Of a stretch of 12,089 nt of DNA, positions 1-6,296 are shown in pieces. The stretch spans positions 1-12,089 of the forward strand of contig JAQTSH010000031.1 of NCBI GenBank assembly GCA_028711405.1, given 5' to 3'. A program made the translations under genes and the position numbers. Positions within the stretch are counted from its first letter, which is position 1, and each line of letters begins with the position of its first letter. This DNA is from Methanoregula sp. GTDB lineage: Archaea; Halobacteriota; Methanomicrobia; Methanomicrobiales; Methanospirillaceae. The notes below the pieces were generated by a model. It ran no database searches, was not told where the DNA came from, and worked only from the letters and a program-made list of their open reading frames with translations.

Positions 1-29
1 GGTATGGCTTCGTGTCACGAAGCCATACC
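1..29. repeat. Perfect palindrome, 14-bp arms, 1-nt centre
   Basis: Arm GGTATGGCTTCGTG is followed by a single T and then its exact reverse complement CACGAAGCCATACC. The next bases are CCC, so the palindrome may continue leftward beyond the window edge. Only the right half of it recurs in the second repeat copy, near 246-271. Function unknown; it could be a protein-binding site, the end of a small mobile element, or a cruciform or hairpin former. Confidence 0.85.
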
Positions 30-92
30 CCCACCCAAGGGTACCTTGGGGGCACCCCTCCCCCGTTTTTCCGGTGCTCGTTTACGTCGGAG
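11..92 (+). repeat. Imperfect direct repeat, copy 1
   Basis: Begins CGTGTCACGAAGCCATACCC and ends ACGTCGGAG; it recurs about 235 bp downstream. The first 24 bp are identical in both copies and the rest differs by substitutions and small indels. It includes the inverted repeat CCCAAGG-GTA-CCTTGGG at 34-50. No coding potential is evident. Confidence 0.8.
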
Positions 93-160
93 CGCCTGCC
101 GGGTGGATCAGCCCGGATTGGGTTTTACCCCCCACCCCCCACTGTTTGAGACCTGCGGTG

Positions 161-231
161 GGGACCCCCTGCCACCTTTTTTGTGCCTGGGATCCCCCCC
201 TCCCCCCCAGGTAAAAAAGGGCAGGGGTCCC
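161..231. repeat. Long imperfect inverted repeat (hairpin)
   Basis: The left arm, about 161-191, contains GGGACCCC, CTGCC, TTTTTT and CCTGGG in that order. The right arm, about 206-231, contains the complements CCCAGG, AAAAAA, GGGCAG and GGGGTCCC in reverse order, with a few unpaired bases. The C-rich loop is about 14 nt. The A/T tracts pair with each other, so this is not a simple terminator stem followed by T residues. Seen by eye; no folding energy was computed. Confidence 0.65.
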
Positions 232-245
232 TTGACCCCACCACC

Positions 246-326
246 CGTGTCACGAAGCCATACCCCCACTCAAGGGTACCTTGGGGGTACCCACCCCCCT
301 TTTCCGGACGGGGCTTCACGTCGGAG
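246..326 (+). repeat. Imperfect direct repeat, copy 2
   Basis: Second copy of the element at 11-92. The left arm of the palindrome seen in copy 1 is absent here. Instead this copy carries GGGTACC-TTGGG-GGTACCC at 274-292, a 7-bp-arm hairpin that copy 1 lacks because of base changes. The two copies therefore keep the potential to fold, but with different pairings. Confidence 0.8.
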
Positions 327-360
327 ACATGCTTGCATCTTGTACTGGCTGGGGTCTTTC

Positions 361-436
361 GTGGGGGGTGCACCTGCCATGCCGGGCGGGTGTGACCTAC
401 CCCCCACCTGCCCTCAGCAGGAGGGGGGTGCACCTG
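361..436 (+). repeat. Short tandem-spaced repeat GGGGGGTGCACCTG
   Basis: The 14-mer GGGGGGTGCACCTG occurs at about 363-376 and again at about 423-436, 60 bp apart. GGTGCACC is itself a self-complementary 8-mer. Between the copies lies C-rich sequence (CTACCCCCCACCTG) that could pair with the G runs. It belongs to the same repeat-rich block; no function can be assigned. Confidence 0.6.
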
Positions 437-461
437 GGGTGGGGGTGTGGGGGGGTATGGG
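436..461 (+). other. G-quadruplex motif
   Basis: Four G runs of 4, 5, 7 and 3 bases are separated by loops of 1, 3 and 3 bases (T, TGT, TAT), which fits the G3+N1-7 pattern. It lies about 90 bp past the hsdR stop codon, on the strand opposite to hsdR. Long C runs at about 127-141 and 194-208 give further G-rich stretches on the minus strand. Only the sequence pattern is seen; folding in the cell is unproven. Confidence 0.6.
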
Positions 462-512
462 TAAACAGGGCTTCTCTGCACAGGAAGAATAAGCAGGAGA
501 CTTCAGTCCTTG

Positions 513-527
513 TGGATAAAAACGAAT
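513..527 (-). terminator. Weak T-tract after hsdR
   Basis: Read on the minus strand, five T residues (522 to 518) follow about 30 nt after the hsdR stop codon. Archaeal termination often uses T-rich tracts without a stem, but five T residues is short. This is a weak candidate and the only one seen close to the gene. Confidence 0.25.
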
Positions 528-552
528 TGGCGGGAGTGGAGAGAGAGGCAAC

Positions 553-3459
553 TCAATAGTACTGCTTGATGTATGCGTACGCTTTCCTGAACAATTCCTG
601 ATCCGTGTGGAGATTGTATTTCTTCAAAGTCTGGCGAAGCGTTTTCTGGATCTCGCGTTCCATCGCAATCGATTGTTTCCATTCCGGGAACCGGATTGCC
701 TTGACAATCTCACCATCGATGTCGTTGACCACACGCTCGACAATGATCGGGGTCTTATCGGTCTTCACTTCATTGAACAGTTCTGTGAGCGCAGCCTTTG
801 CTTTTTTCCGTTCGTTTTCCGGCTCAACCTCTTTTTCCGCTTCAAGGACTTCCTTTGCAAGACTGAGGAGCCGTTTCAGGAACTCAAGGCTGGAGAAGAA
901 GCCTTTCTCATATTCCTCTTTGATTCTTTCCAGTTTTTCACCCAGCCGGACAAACGTCGGATCATTGAGATGTTTCTGGAGTCGACGGGCGATCTTGAAC
1001 TCGATCTCCTTCACCTTTTTCGGGTATTGCGATTCCACCAGTCCCTTGAGGGTGTTCTCATCAAGAATAGAGATGTCCAGATCATCGTGGATCGCTGCAA
1101 GATGGGCATGCTCGTTCATGATGTCCAGGGTTTTCGCGCCCAGAACATGCCAGATGAGTTTGCCCCGCCCGCTCGTGGGTTTGACAGAAACGTAAACCTG
1201 ACTCAGCCAGCGGTATGTATCTTTGAAATCGCGAAGACATGCATCCGGTGACAGGGCTTCCCAGATCCGTGAGAGATACGAGTAATCTGCTGCAAATTGA
1301 TCCCTGATCTCGTTGTTGGGCAGGTGTTCCTGGGCTGCCATCAGACCTTCATATCCTGTAATGGAGCGATCGACACCCGGGAAATAATCCAGGCATTTTT
1401 TCACGGCTCTGGGTAATTTTTCCCGCAATTCCGAAAGGTTCCTTACGACCGTGAGCATCTCACGCTCATCGAACATCAGGGACCGGCTCACCTTGTCGAA
1501 CACCCCGATATAATCGACAATGAGCCCGTACGATTTTTTCGGGTAGGGACGGTTCACCCGCGAGATTGCCTGGACGAGCGTGTGATCCTTCATCAGTTTA
1601 TCGAGATACATGGTCTGGAGGATGGGGGCATCGAACCCGGCGAGAAGTTTGGAAGTGACGATGAGAATGCTCAGCGGATCGTTCTGGTCCCGGAACCGGT
1701 CGAGAATTTTTTCCTGATTGTCCCGGCTCCGGTCCCATCTCATCTTCCATTCGTCAGGATCTGTCGGAGCAACGGTCATGATGATGTCCGACATCTCGGG
1801 ATCGATCAAGGAATCCAGCGCGTTCTTGTACTGGACGCAGGCGAACCGGTCATAGCAGACAATCATTGCCTTGAACCCGTTCGGGAAAACATTCTGCTGG
1901 TAGTGGTTCACGATATGGGCGGCGATGACACTGACACGTTTTTCACCGTGAACAAAATTGGATTTCCTGCCGGCTCGTTTGGCAAGTTCATTCTTTTCGT
2001 CCTGTGTGAGTTGGTCTGTGATCTTCCCGAACTCTTCATCGATTGATTCCTGGTCGATGTGGTATTCCAGCAGGTGGGGCTCGAAATGGAGGGGCAGGGT
2101 TGCCTTGTCCCGGATGGACTGTTCCAATGTGTACCGGCTGAGGTATCCCTGTTGGTCTTCTTCCGCACCGAACGCCCAGAACGTGTTCCGGTCGATCTTG
2201 TTGATGGGCGTCCCGGTCAGCCCGAACAGGAATGCATTGGGGAGAGCTGCCCGCATCTTCTGCCCGAGATTTCCTTCCTGGGTACGGTGGGCTTCATCGA
2301 CCATGACGATGATGTTGTCCCGGTTATTGAGCACGCCTTCCGCTTCAGCGAACCGGAAGATGGTGGTGATGATGATCTTCCGGGTGTCCTGCGTAAGGAG
2401 CCGCTGGAGTTCTTCCCGTGTTCCGGCGGTAACCGTATTGGGAATTTCAGTTGCGTTGAATGTGGCGGTGATCTGTGTGTCGAGATCGATCCTGTCGACG
2501 ACAATGATGACCGTGGGACTTTTCAGGACGGGATCGATGCGGAGTTTCTGCGCGGCAAAGACCATGAGGAGCGATTTGCCGCTGCCCTGGAAGTGCCAGA
2601 TGAGTCCTTTCTTTGGTGTGCCGTTTCTCACCCGCTCGACAATCAGATTGGTGGCTTCGTACTGCTGGTGCCGGCAGATGATCTTGATCTTCTGGTTCTT
2701 TCTGTTGGTGGCAAAGACCGTGAAGTTTTTCACGATGTCGAGGATCACAGCCGGAGTAAGAAATGCCCGGATTGTTGAGAGGATCGCGGAAAGTGTAGGA
2801 GCATTAAGGTGGATCTCTTCGCGCCACGGAGACCAGTTATCAATAGGGATTCTCACTGCGCCGTAGTAGAATGCCTTTCCTTCCGATGCAAATGAGAAGG
2901 CATTGGGCACGAACAATGCTGGGACGGATTTTTCATAGGTTTCATTGATGTCATACGCCGCGTCGAACCAGGTCTCGGAGGGTCGGACGGGGGTCTTGCA
3001 TTCCCCGATGACAAGCGGGATGCCGTTGACGAGTAGGACGACATCCATCCGTTTTGTGACGGAGCCGGTTGAGAACGAGTATTCAGTTGTGACGGTGTAC
3101 GTGTTATTCTCGGGATGATCGAAGTCAATGAGCCGGACCGGGACATGCTCACCGTTTTTCCCGAAGGGCATACTGTGTTCGCCGTTAAGCCATGCGGCGA
3201 ACTTTTCGTTGGCTCTCACCAGTCCTTCGCTCTGGACAGAGAGAAGAATCGCCCGGAGTTTATAGATGACTTCATCTGCCCTCCCGGGATTTTTTGCAAT
3301 CTCCGGGTTGATCTTTTTCAGGGATTCAACGAGTTGCTGTTCAACGAAAACGTCTGTTTCTTCTCTTGACAGATCTGTTCGCGAGATGTACGTCCAGCCG
3401 GTTTTTCTCAGGTAATCCCTGATGCCGTCACGGACTGTGTTGGCTTCGGAAAAGGACAT
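553..3459 (-). CDS. hsdR: Type I restriction enzyme, motor/nuclease subunit HsdR
   Basis: Full-length HsdR of 968 residues, the usual size. It translocates DNA using ATP and cleaves unmethylated DNA as part of the R-M-S complex. The N-terminal nuclease domain shows Asp139 followed by GECK (Glu153, Lys155), the PD-(D/E)xK pattern. The SF2 helicase core shows Walker A QGSGKS (291-296), the DEAH box (388-391), motif III TGTP (415-418), AGFDAP (607-612) and motif VI QAISRVNR (630-637). The C-terminal third, rich in charged helices, fits the region that docks on the methyltransferase. The ATG start gives the typical N-terminus, and the stop is TGA at 553-555. The gene begins 20 bp after the small HEPN gene, so it is probably translated from the same transcript. 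All key residues I can check are present; no frameshift seen. It is about 4.1 kb away from hsdS, with foreign-looking genes between. Confidence 0.96.
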   Translation of the reverse strand: MSFSEANTVRDGIRDYLRKTGWTYISRTDLSREETDVFVEQQLVESLKKINPEIAKNPGRADEVIYKLRAILLSVQSEGLVRANEKFAAWLNGEHSMPFGKNGEHVPVRLIDFDHPENNTYTVTTEYSFSTGSVTKRMDVVLLVNGIPLVIGECKTPVRPSETWFDAAYDINETYEKSVPALFVPNAFSFASEGKAFYYGAVRIPIDNWSPWREEIHLNAPTLSAILSTIRAFLTPAVILDIVKNFTVFATNRKNQKIKIICRHQQYEATNLIVERVRNGTPKKGLIWHFQGSGKSLLMVFAAQKLRIDPVLKSPTVIIVVDRIDLDTQITATFNATEIPNTVTAGTREELQRLLTQDTRKIIITTIFRFAEAEGVLNNRDNIIVMVDEAHRTQEGNLGQKMRAALPNAFLFGLTGTPINKIDRNTFWAFGAEEDQQGYLSRYTLEQSIRDKATLPLHFEPHLLEYHIDQESIDEEFGKITDQLTQDEKNELAKRAGRKSNFVHGEKRVSVIAAHIVNHYQQNVFPNGFKAMIVCYDRFACVQYKNALDSLIDPEMSDIIMTVAPTDPDEWKMRWDRSRDNQEKILDRFRDQNDPLSILIVTSKLLAGFDAPILQTMYLDKLMKDHTLVQAISRVNRPYPKKSYGLIVDYIGVFDKVSRSLMFDEREMLTVVRNLSELREKLPRAVKKCLDYFPGVDRSITGYEGLMAAQEHLPNNEIRDQFAADYSYLSRIWEALSPDACLRDFKDTYRWLSQVYVSVKPTSGRGKLIWHVLGAKTLDIMNEHAHLAAIHDDLDISILDENTLKGLVESQYPKKVKEIEFKIARRLQKHLNDPTFVRLGEKLERIKEEYEKGFFSSLEFLKRLLSLAKEVLEAEKEVEPENERKKAKAALTELFNEVKTDKTPIIVERVVNDIDGEIVKAIRFPEWKQSIAMEREIQKTLRQTLKKYNLHTDQELFRKAYAYIKQYY

Positions 3460-3479
3460 GAAGATTCATCTCATAATTG

Positions 3480-3851
3480 TCAGGTATTCATCGATTGGAT
3501 GAGACTTTCTGCCTGCTGAATTGCTCTTTTCGTCTGGCTTTCGTTGATGACGTAGCTGGGGTTTTCATAATCGCTCTGGTTTCTCCACTGACGCAGCTGG
3601 GTCAAATGTCGCGAAACATCAGGTCTCTGGTGATCCTTAAAAAAATCCCGCAGATTGATGTGATCTTCTTCATTTCCCGAAGGACTAAAATTCAGGGTAT
3701 CCATTGCGAACACTTTTGCATGCCCGAAGGCAGCATAGTATGCTCGACTCATCGCTGATCTATATGCAGCATCCTGCGGTATCGAAACCTGCTTGCCGTG
3801 CTCAAGAAGAAATTTCGCAATATCTAAAAACTGCGCCCACTCAAATAGCAT
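3480..3851 (-). CDS. Small HEPN-domain protein (UPF0332-like)
   Basis: A 123-residue all-helical protein. Residues 31-46 (RSAMSRAYYAAFGHAK) are the first conserved helix of HEPN proteins of the UPF0332 type, and RNQSDY (90-95) sits where the HEPN active motif RX4-6H would be. The histidine is replaced by Tyr95, as in the R-x-x-x-D-Y form I recall for UPF0332, so RNase activity is doubtful. HEPN proteins of this size are often toxins or nucleotide-binding partners in toxin-antitoxin and defence loci. The start ATG lies 3 bp after the stop of the upstream 184-residue gene, with GGTG about 8 nt before it, and the stop lies 20 bp before hsdR. These spacings indicate one operon with hsdR. No nucleotidyltransferase (MNT) partner is visible. 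The domain call is from motifs; the role is inferred. Confidence 0.75.
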   Translation of the reverse strand: MLFEWAQFLDIAKFLLEHGKQVSIPQDAAYRSAMSRAYYAAFGHAKVFAMDTLNFSPSGNEEDHINLRDFFKDHQRPDVSRHLTQLRQWRNQSDYENPSYVINESQTKRAIQQAESLIQSMNT

Positions 3852-3854
3852 TCA

Positions 3855-4409
3855 TTACACCGTGGGTGGCTGGAAATCCGTATTCACAAGAAGGTATCCA
3901 TCAATTCCGGCGAGCCCCTGCTCATATTCACGGCAGATTGCATCAATCTGATCGATGATATCGGGTTCGTACTCTTCCTGCCGTACAAAAATCGTCAGAT
4001 ATTCATCATGGATTTCCGGATCGTGATAGAGTTCAAGGCTGATCTGTGAGTTATGCCCGAAGATCTCTTCTGTACGATAACAGGTATACAAAACAAGATC
4101 ATAAAGACCCTGGTGCTTCAGGAGATAGTCGACTACTTCCCCAGGACGGGGGAATTCAAACCCAAGATGACTCTGAAGCAATCGTAACGAATTCTCAATA
4201 GTGAGTGTATTGAGAGCACTCTTCTCCGGTTGCCAACTGGAGAGGATTGAGTCACTGATCATAGCTCGCGAAAAGGTGTTTCGCAGGGTTGTTTCAAAAT
4301 GTGCATCGAGTACTGCACGCAATGATACGGGATCAGATCCCTGACAATCTTCCCAGACCCATGTTCTTTGGTAACTCCCAAAGGAATTTGTACTCAGGTA
4401 AGCGTCCAT
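3855..4409 (-). CDS. Unrecognised 184-residue acidic protein, partner of TIGR04255 gene
   Basis: I do not recognise this family. I chose the ATG at 4409 (protein begins MDAYLSTNSF): it follows the TAA of the upstream gene by one base, whereas a longer reading from a TTG at 4439 would add ten residues and overlap that gene by 29 bp. The protein is soluble in appearance, acidic, with no signal peptide or membrane segment, and a mixture of helices and short strands. A conspicuous stretch is LYDLVLYTCYRTEEIFG, followed by an acidic segment (ELYHDPEIHDEYLTIFVRQE). There is no recognisable nuclease, NTPase or DNA-binding motif. The tight spacing on both sides (1 bp upstream, 3 bp downstream) suggests it works with the TIGR04255 protein and the HEPN protein. 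Confidence 0.75.
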   Translation of the reverse strand: MDAYLSTNSFGSYQRTWVWEDCQGSDPVSLRAVLDAHFETTLRNTFSRAMISDSILSSWQPEKSALNTLTIENSLRLLQSHLGFEFPRPGEVVDYLLKHQGLYDLVLYTCYRTEEIFGHNSQISLELYHDPEIHDEYLTIFVRQEEYEPDIIDQIDAICREYEQGLAGIDGYLLVNTDFQPPTV

Positions 4410-4410
4410 A

Positions 4411-5151
4411 TTATCCAGTCCGTCCAAAAAGATCTTCAAGTTTTTCAGTTATACAACTCTTGAAAATGCCATGGACGACTGAATGTGCATCCTCCATCCA
4501 TTCAAGTGCATTATCACGGGAAATTGCTTTTTTCTTTGCAAGGAAATATTCGGTTGTCAGAACGTACGCAGTGTTAGATTTATTTTCAGGTATTGCGGAT
4601 GTGAGCTGGAGTTTGCAGATATCCCGTTTACTATGGTATGGAAAATCACATCCTACAATAAAATCGTTGAACTGCTGGGAAAATCCGTCTCCGAGTTGAG
4701 GCATGAAGTGGAAATACTCTTTCATGTCAATGTTGGGCCCGGGGATTTCGATTTTGTCAATATATACAAGAGCCATTCTGTCAATACCACGGATTTCCGT
4801 GATTGAATTCAGCATTTCAAAGGCATGTTTAATTTTCGGTCTAAAATTTTCCCATCCCGAATACGGTTTGAGATGGTGAATTGAGAGTCGGTTCTGTCCA
4901 ACCTGAATAAGTGTGAGGCGATCGTTCGAAAGGAATACAGCCAACTGATCCGGGTTTTTTACCCAAGGTTTCAATCCTTTTTCATCGGCTCGGAACTCGA
5001 TTTCCTGATTAATTCTGCTCTCTTTATGGGGGAATTCTGCCTTCAATTTTTCATATAATAAGCCGGGAATGGTCGGATCCCATTTTGTGTCCTGAGAAAA
5101 GCGGAATTCGCAGATTGCTTCGACAATAGGAGGATTACGATACTGGCTCAT
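4411..5151 (-). CDS. TIGR04255 family protein
   Basis: A 246-residue protein whose N-terminus, NPPIVEAICEFRF at residues 6-18, is the signature I know from the TIGR04255 family: sporadically distributed proteins of about 250 residues with no established function, often in variable genome regions. Nothing in it looks like a catalytic motif. It seems cytosolic, mixed alpha/beta, without membrane segments. The ATG at 5151 is preceded by GGAG about 8 nt upstream, a good ribosome site, and by TATA-like sequences farther up, so it is the probable first gene of the operon TIGR04255 - 184 aa - HEPN - hsdR. Its DNA is more AT-rich than hsdM or the start of hsdR, in keeping with separate acquisition. 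Family call from the N-terminal signature and length; function unknown. Confidence 0.8.
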   Translation of the reverse strand: MSQYRNPPIVEAICEFRFSQDTKWDPTIPGLLYEKLKAEFPHKESRINQEIEFRADEKGLKPWVKNPDQLAVFLSNDRLTLIQVGQNRLSIHHLKPYSGWENFRPKIKHAFEMLNSITEIRGIDRMALVYIDKIEIPGPNIDMKEYFHFMPQLGDGFSQQFNDFIVGCDFPYHSKRDICKLQLTSAIPENKSNTAYVLTTEYFLAKKKAISRDNALEWMEDAHSVVHGIFKSCITEKLEDLFGRTG

Positions 5152-5202
5152 TACAAAATCTCCGGTAATCCATGAGATGCAATCACGAGATTTTACCGTT
5201 AC

Positions 5203-5231
5203 TTTTGATTATAGCCTTGTTATACTATAAA
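5203..5231 (-). promoter_or_regulatory. Putative archaeal promoter (two TATA-like boxes)
   Basis: Read on the minus strand, TTTATAGTATA (about 5231-5221) and CTATAATC (about 5213-5206) resemble archaeal TATA boxes. They lie roughly 55-80 bp before the ATG of the TIGR04255 gene. Initiation about 25 bp downstream would give a leader of some 30-50 nt that includes the GGAG ribosome site. This would let the four-gene hsdR operon be transcribed apart from hsdM/hsdS. The rest of the 119-bp gap shows nothing else. Confidence 0.5.
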
Positions 5232-5270
5232 GAATTTCTGCAAAGAGAGACGAGAATTTACTTCGTCACA

Positions 5271-6098
5271 TCAAACCGCGTTTTCAAAGAATTTTTTCAA
5301 CTGATAGATCTTCTTGCAGTATGGGATGAACAATTGTAACAGAATATAGCACTGTTCTCGCGAGATGATCTTTCCGCTCGGGTGCCCGGATTCATTCCGG
5401 AAGTTCCGGATGATTGCAATGATGCCGGAAAAATTTGTGTCGAGGTCTTCCCGGAGTTCTGGTGTGAAATCAGCGATATGCTGATCGAGGATTTTTTTGA
5501 ATTTGTTCAACTTATGAAGGATTGATCGCTCTTTGAAAACACTTTTAAATGTGGGTTCGTGCTTTGAATTTCCCGCAATAGTTTCCAACAATTGCTCAAA
5601 CGAATGTTCCGCTGCGACACCGAGCATCACAGAAGAAGAGAGCATGCACCCGCTCATGAAGGCCTGCATGGCTTCTTTGAGATACAGAAGCGTGACTTCA
5701 TCAATGTCAGGGATATTTTGTTTTATCACGGCTTCATAGCTGGATACATCATGGAAAAAATAGGGATTCTGGTTTTCAAGAATCTTTTTTCCAAAACTTG
5801 ATACTCTGAACCAAGGGAATTCTTCGTTCTGCATATCTAATCCAAGTGTGATGATGCCCTGACGGAATAAGTCCCAGAACATCTCCTGAAATAATAGTTC
5901 ATCGTTATTGGAGAGGCGGGGATCACCACAATAACTTGGTTCGGGTCTTGAAGAAGGATCTCTTCGCTGAATTACCTCTGCCGTTCCAACCATAAAACTG
6001 CGAAATTGTGTGGGCTTGTGACGTAATTGTTGCTCTTTTCCCATGAGAATATCAATAGCGGCTTTGCGAATTTCTTCATACGTGTGATCTTTCAACAT
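5271..6098 (-). CDS. HEPN-like protein with RX4H motif, probable RNase or Abi-type effector
   Basis: A 275-residue protein, starting at the ATG at 6098; a GTG three codons earlier (6107) is the alternative. The C-terminal half is helical and carries RNFRNESGHPSG. Within it RNESGH (about residues 234-239) is an exact RX4H, the catalytic signature of HEPN ribonucleases. An upstream helix with VAAEHSFEQLLETI fits the other HEPN helix, as in DUF4145-like proteins. The N-terminal half (about residues 60-110) reads like a small winged-helix or wHTH module (LFQEMFWDLFRQGI ... WFRVSSFGKKILE). No membrane segment or signal peptide. It starts 12 bp after the stop codon of the hsdS relic, the spacing expected for the next gene of an hsd operon, so it was probably once co-transcribed with that lost hsdS. 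The RNase role is inferred from the motif; no exact family is recognised. Confidence 0.7.
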   Translation of the reverse strand: MLKDHTYEEIRKAAIDILMGKEQQLRHKPTQFRSFMVGTAEVIQRRDPSSRPEPSYCGDPRLSNNDELLFQEMFWDLFRQGIITLGLDMQNEEFPWFRVSSFGKKILENQNPYFFHDVSSYEAVIKQNIPDIDEVTLLYLKEAMQAFMSGCMLSSSVMLGVAAEHSFEQLLETIAGNSKHEPTFKSVFKERSILHKLNKFKKILDQHIADFTPELREDLDTNFSGIIAIIRNFRNESGHPSGKIISREQCYILLQLFIPYCKKIYQLKKFFENAV

Positions 6099-6110
6099 TG
6101 TTATCACAAT

Positions 6111-6200
6111 CTATACAGGACTCAGCATCTCATTAATCATCTTCATCTTCAGCGCCTTCGCCGCCCCGACATTTGCACGGGCAGCGGTAATCGTCTCATC
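6111..6200 (-). pseudogene. Relic of a second hsdS 3' end
   Basis: Read on the minus strand, 6200 to 6111 encodes DETITAARANVGAAKALK, then MKMINEMLSPV and a TAG stop. The live hsdS ends DETIAAARANVAAAKALK, then MKMINEMLGATTN. The homology starts exactly at the Asp codon (6200) and ends near the stop. Over 78 bp, 69 bases match. Most differences are synonymous, with only two amino-acid changes, so the copies diverged as functional genes before one was cut. Upstream of 6200 (toward higher coordinates) nothing resembles hsdS. This is the 29-codon tail of a lost or replaced specificity gene, left beside the HEPN-like gene. Confidence 0.88.
6123..6200. repeat. 78-bp direct repeat, copy A (hsdS relic side)
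   Basis: Same orientation as 7605-7682 and 69/78 identical by my hand alignment. Together the two copies bracket the DUF4062 gene with about 1.4 kb between them. Recombination between them would delete that gene and rejoin hsdS directly to the HEPN-like gene. Confidence 0.85.
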
Positions 6201-6215
6201 TCCGAAGGGAACATA

Positions 6216-6281
6216 ATGAGTGATTTAGATATCACACAGGAGACAATTATATCCTTTGATAATCTGATTATGATCAATTAG
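6216..6281 (+). CDS. Possible 21-residue leader or remnant ORF
   Basis: ATG at 6216 is preceded by GAAGGG about 7 nt upstream, a fair ribosome site, and encodes 21 residues beginning MSDLDITQETIISF before a TAG. It lies between the hsdS relic and the DUF4062 gene, on the DUF4062 strand. The TATA-like element assigned to the DUF4062 gene lies inside it, which argues against a normal gene. It may be the 5' remnant of a gene lost in the rearrangement, or chance. Confidence 0.2.
   Translation: MSDLDITQETIISFDNLIMIN
6244..6254 (+). promoter_or_regulatory. Putative TATA box of the DUF4062 gene
   Basis: AATTATATCC is centred about 48 bp before the ATG at 6297. Initiation about 25 bp downstream would give a leader of some 20-25 nt containing ACGGG, a weak ribosome site. 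The box also reads as GGATATAATT on the other strand and might serve the HEPN-like gene, though that would give a leader of over 100 nt through the hsdS relic. Confidence 0.4.
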
Positions 6282-6296
6282 TTCAACGGGAATAAT

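Larger units (their letters stand above)
1..552. other. Gene-free C/G-rich repeat block downstream of hsdR
   Basis: I see no credible gene here. The block is dominated by runs of C and G on the plus strand and contains two imperfect copies of an element of about 80 bp, a near-perfect palindrome at its left edge, a long hairpin and a G-quadruplex motif, all listed separately. Open frames cross it on both strands, but they are rich in Pro, Gly and Cys, overlap each other and match no family I know; they follow from the lack of TA-rich codons in such sequence. It lies just past the end of the hsdR gene, so it is probably intergenic and may carry dispersed genomic repeats. Confidence 0.7.

Noticed and set aside
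11..326. CRISPR array or tRNA-like structure in the repeat block
   Set aside because: Only two imperfect copies about 235 bp apart, not short regularly spaced repeats, and no cloverleaf with CCA-type ends.
4..559. Several overlapping open frames of 70-162 codons on both strands in the C/G-rich block
   Set aside because: They are low-complexity (Pro/Gly/Cys-rich), overlap one another, cross the repeats and hairpins, and match no family I know.
1958..2866. A 302-codon open frame antisense to hsdR, and a 239-codon one beside it
   Set aside because: They lie wholly opposite the helicase domain of an intact HsdR, whose conserved motifs explain the sequence.
4410..4439. TTG start giving a 194-residue form of the unknown protein
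   Set aside because: An in-frame ATG at 4409 follows the upstream stop by one base, the typical coupling, and avoids a 29-bp overlap.
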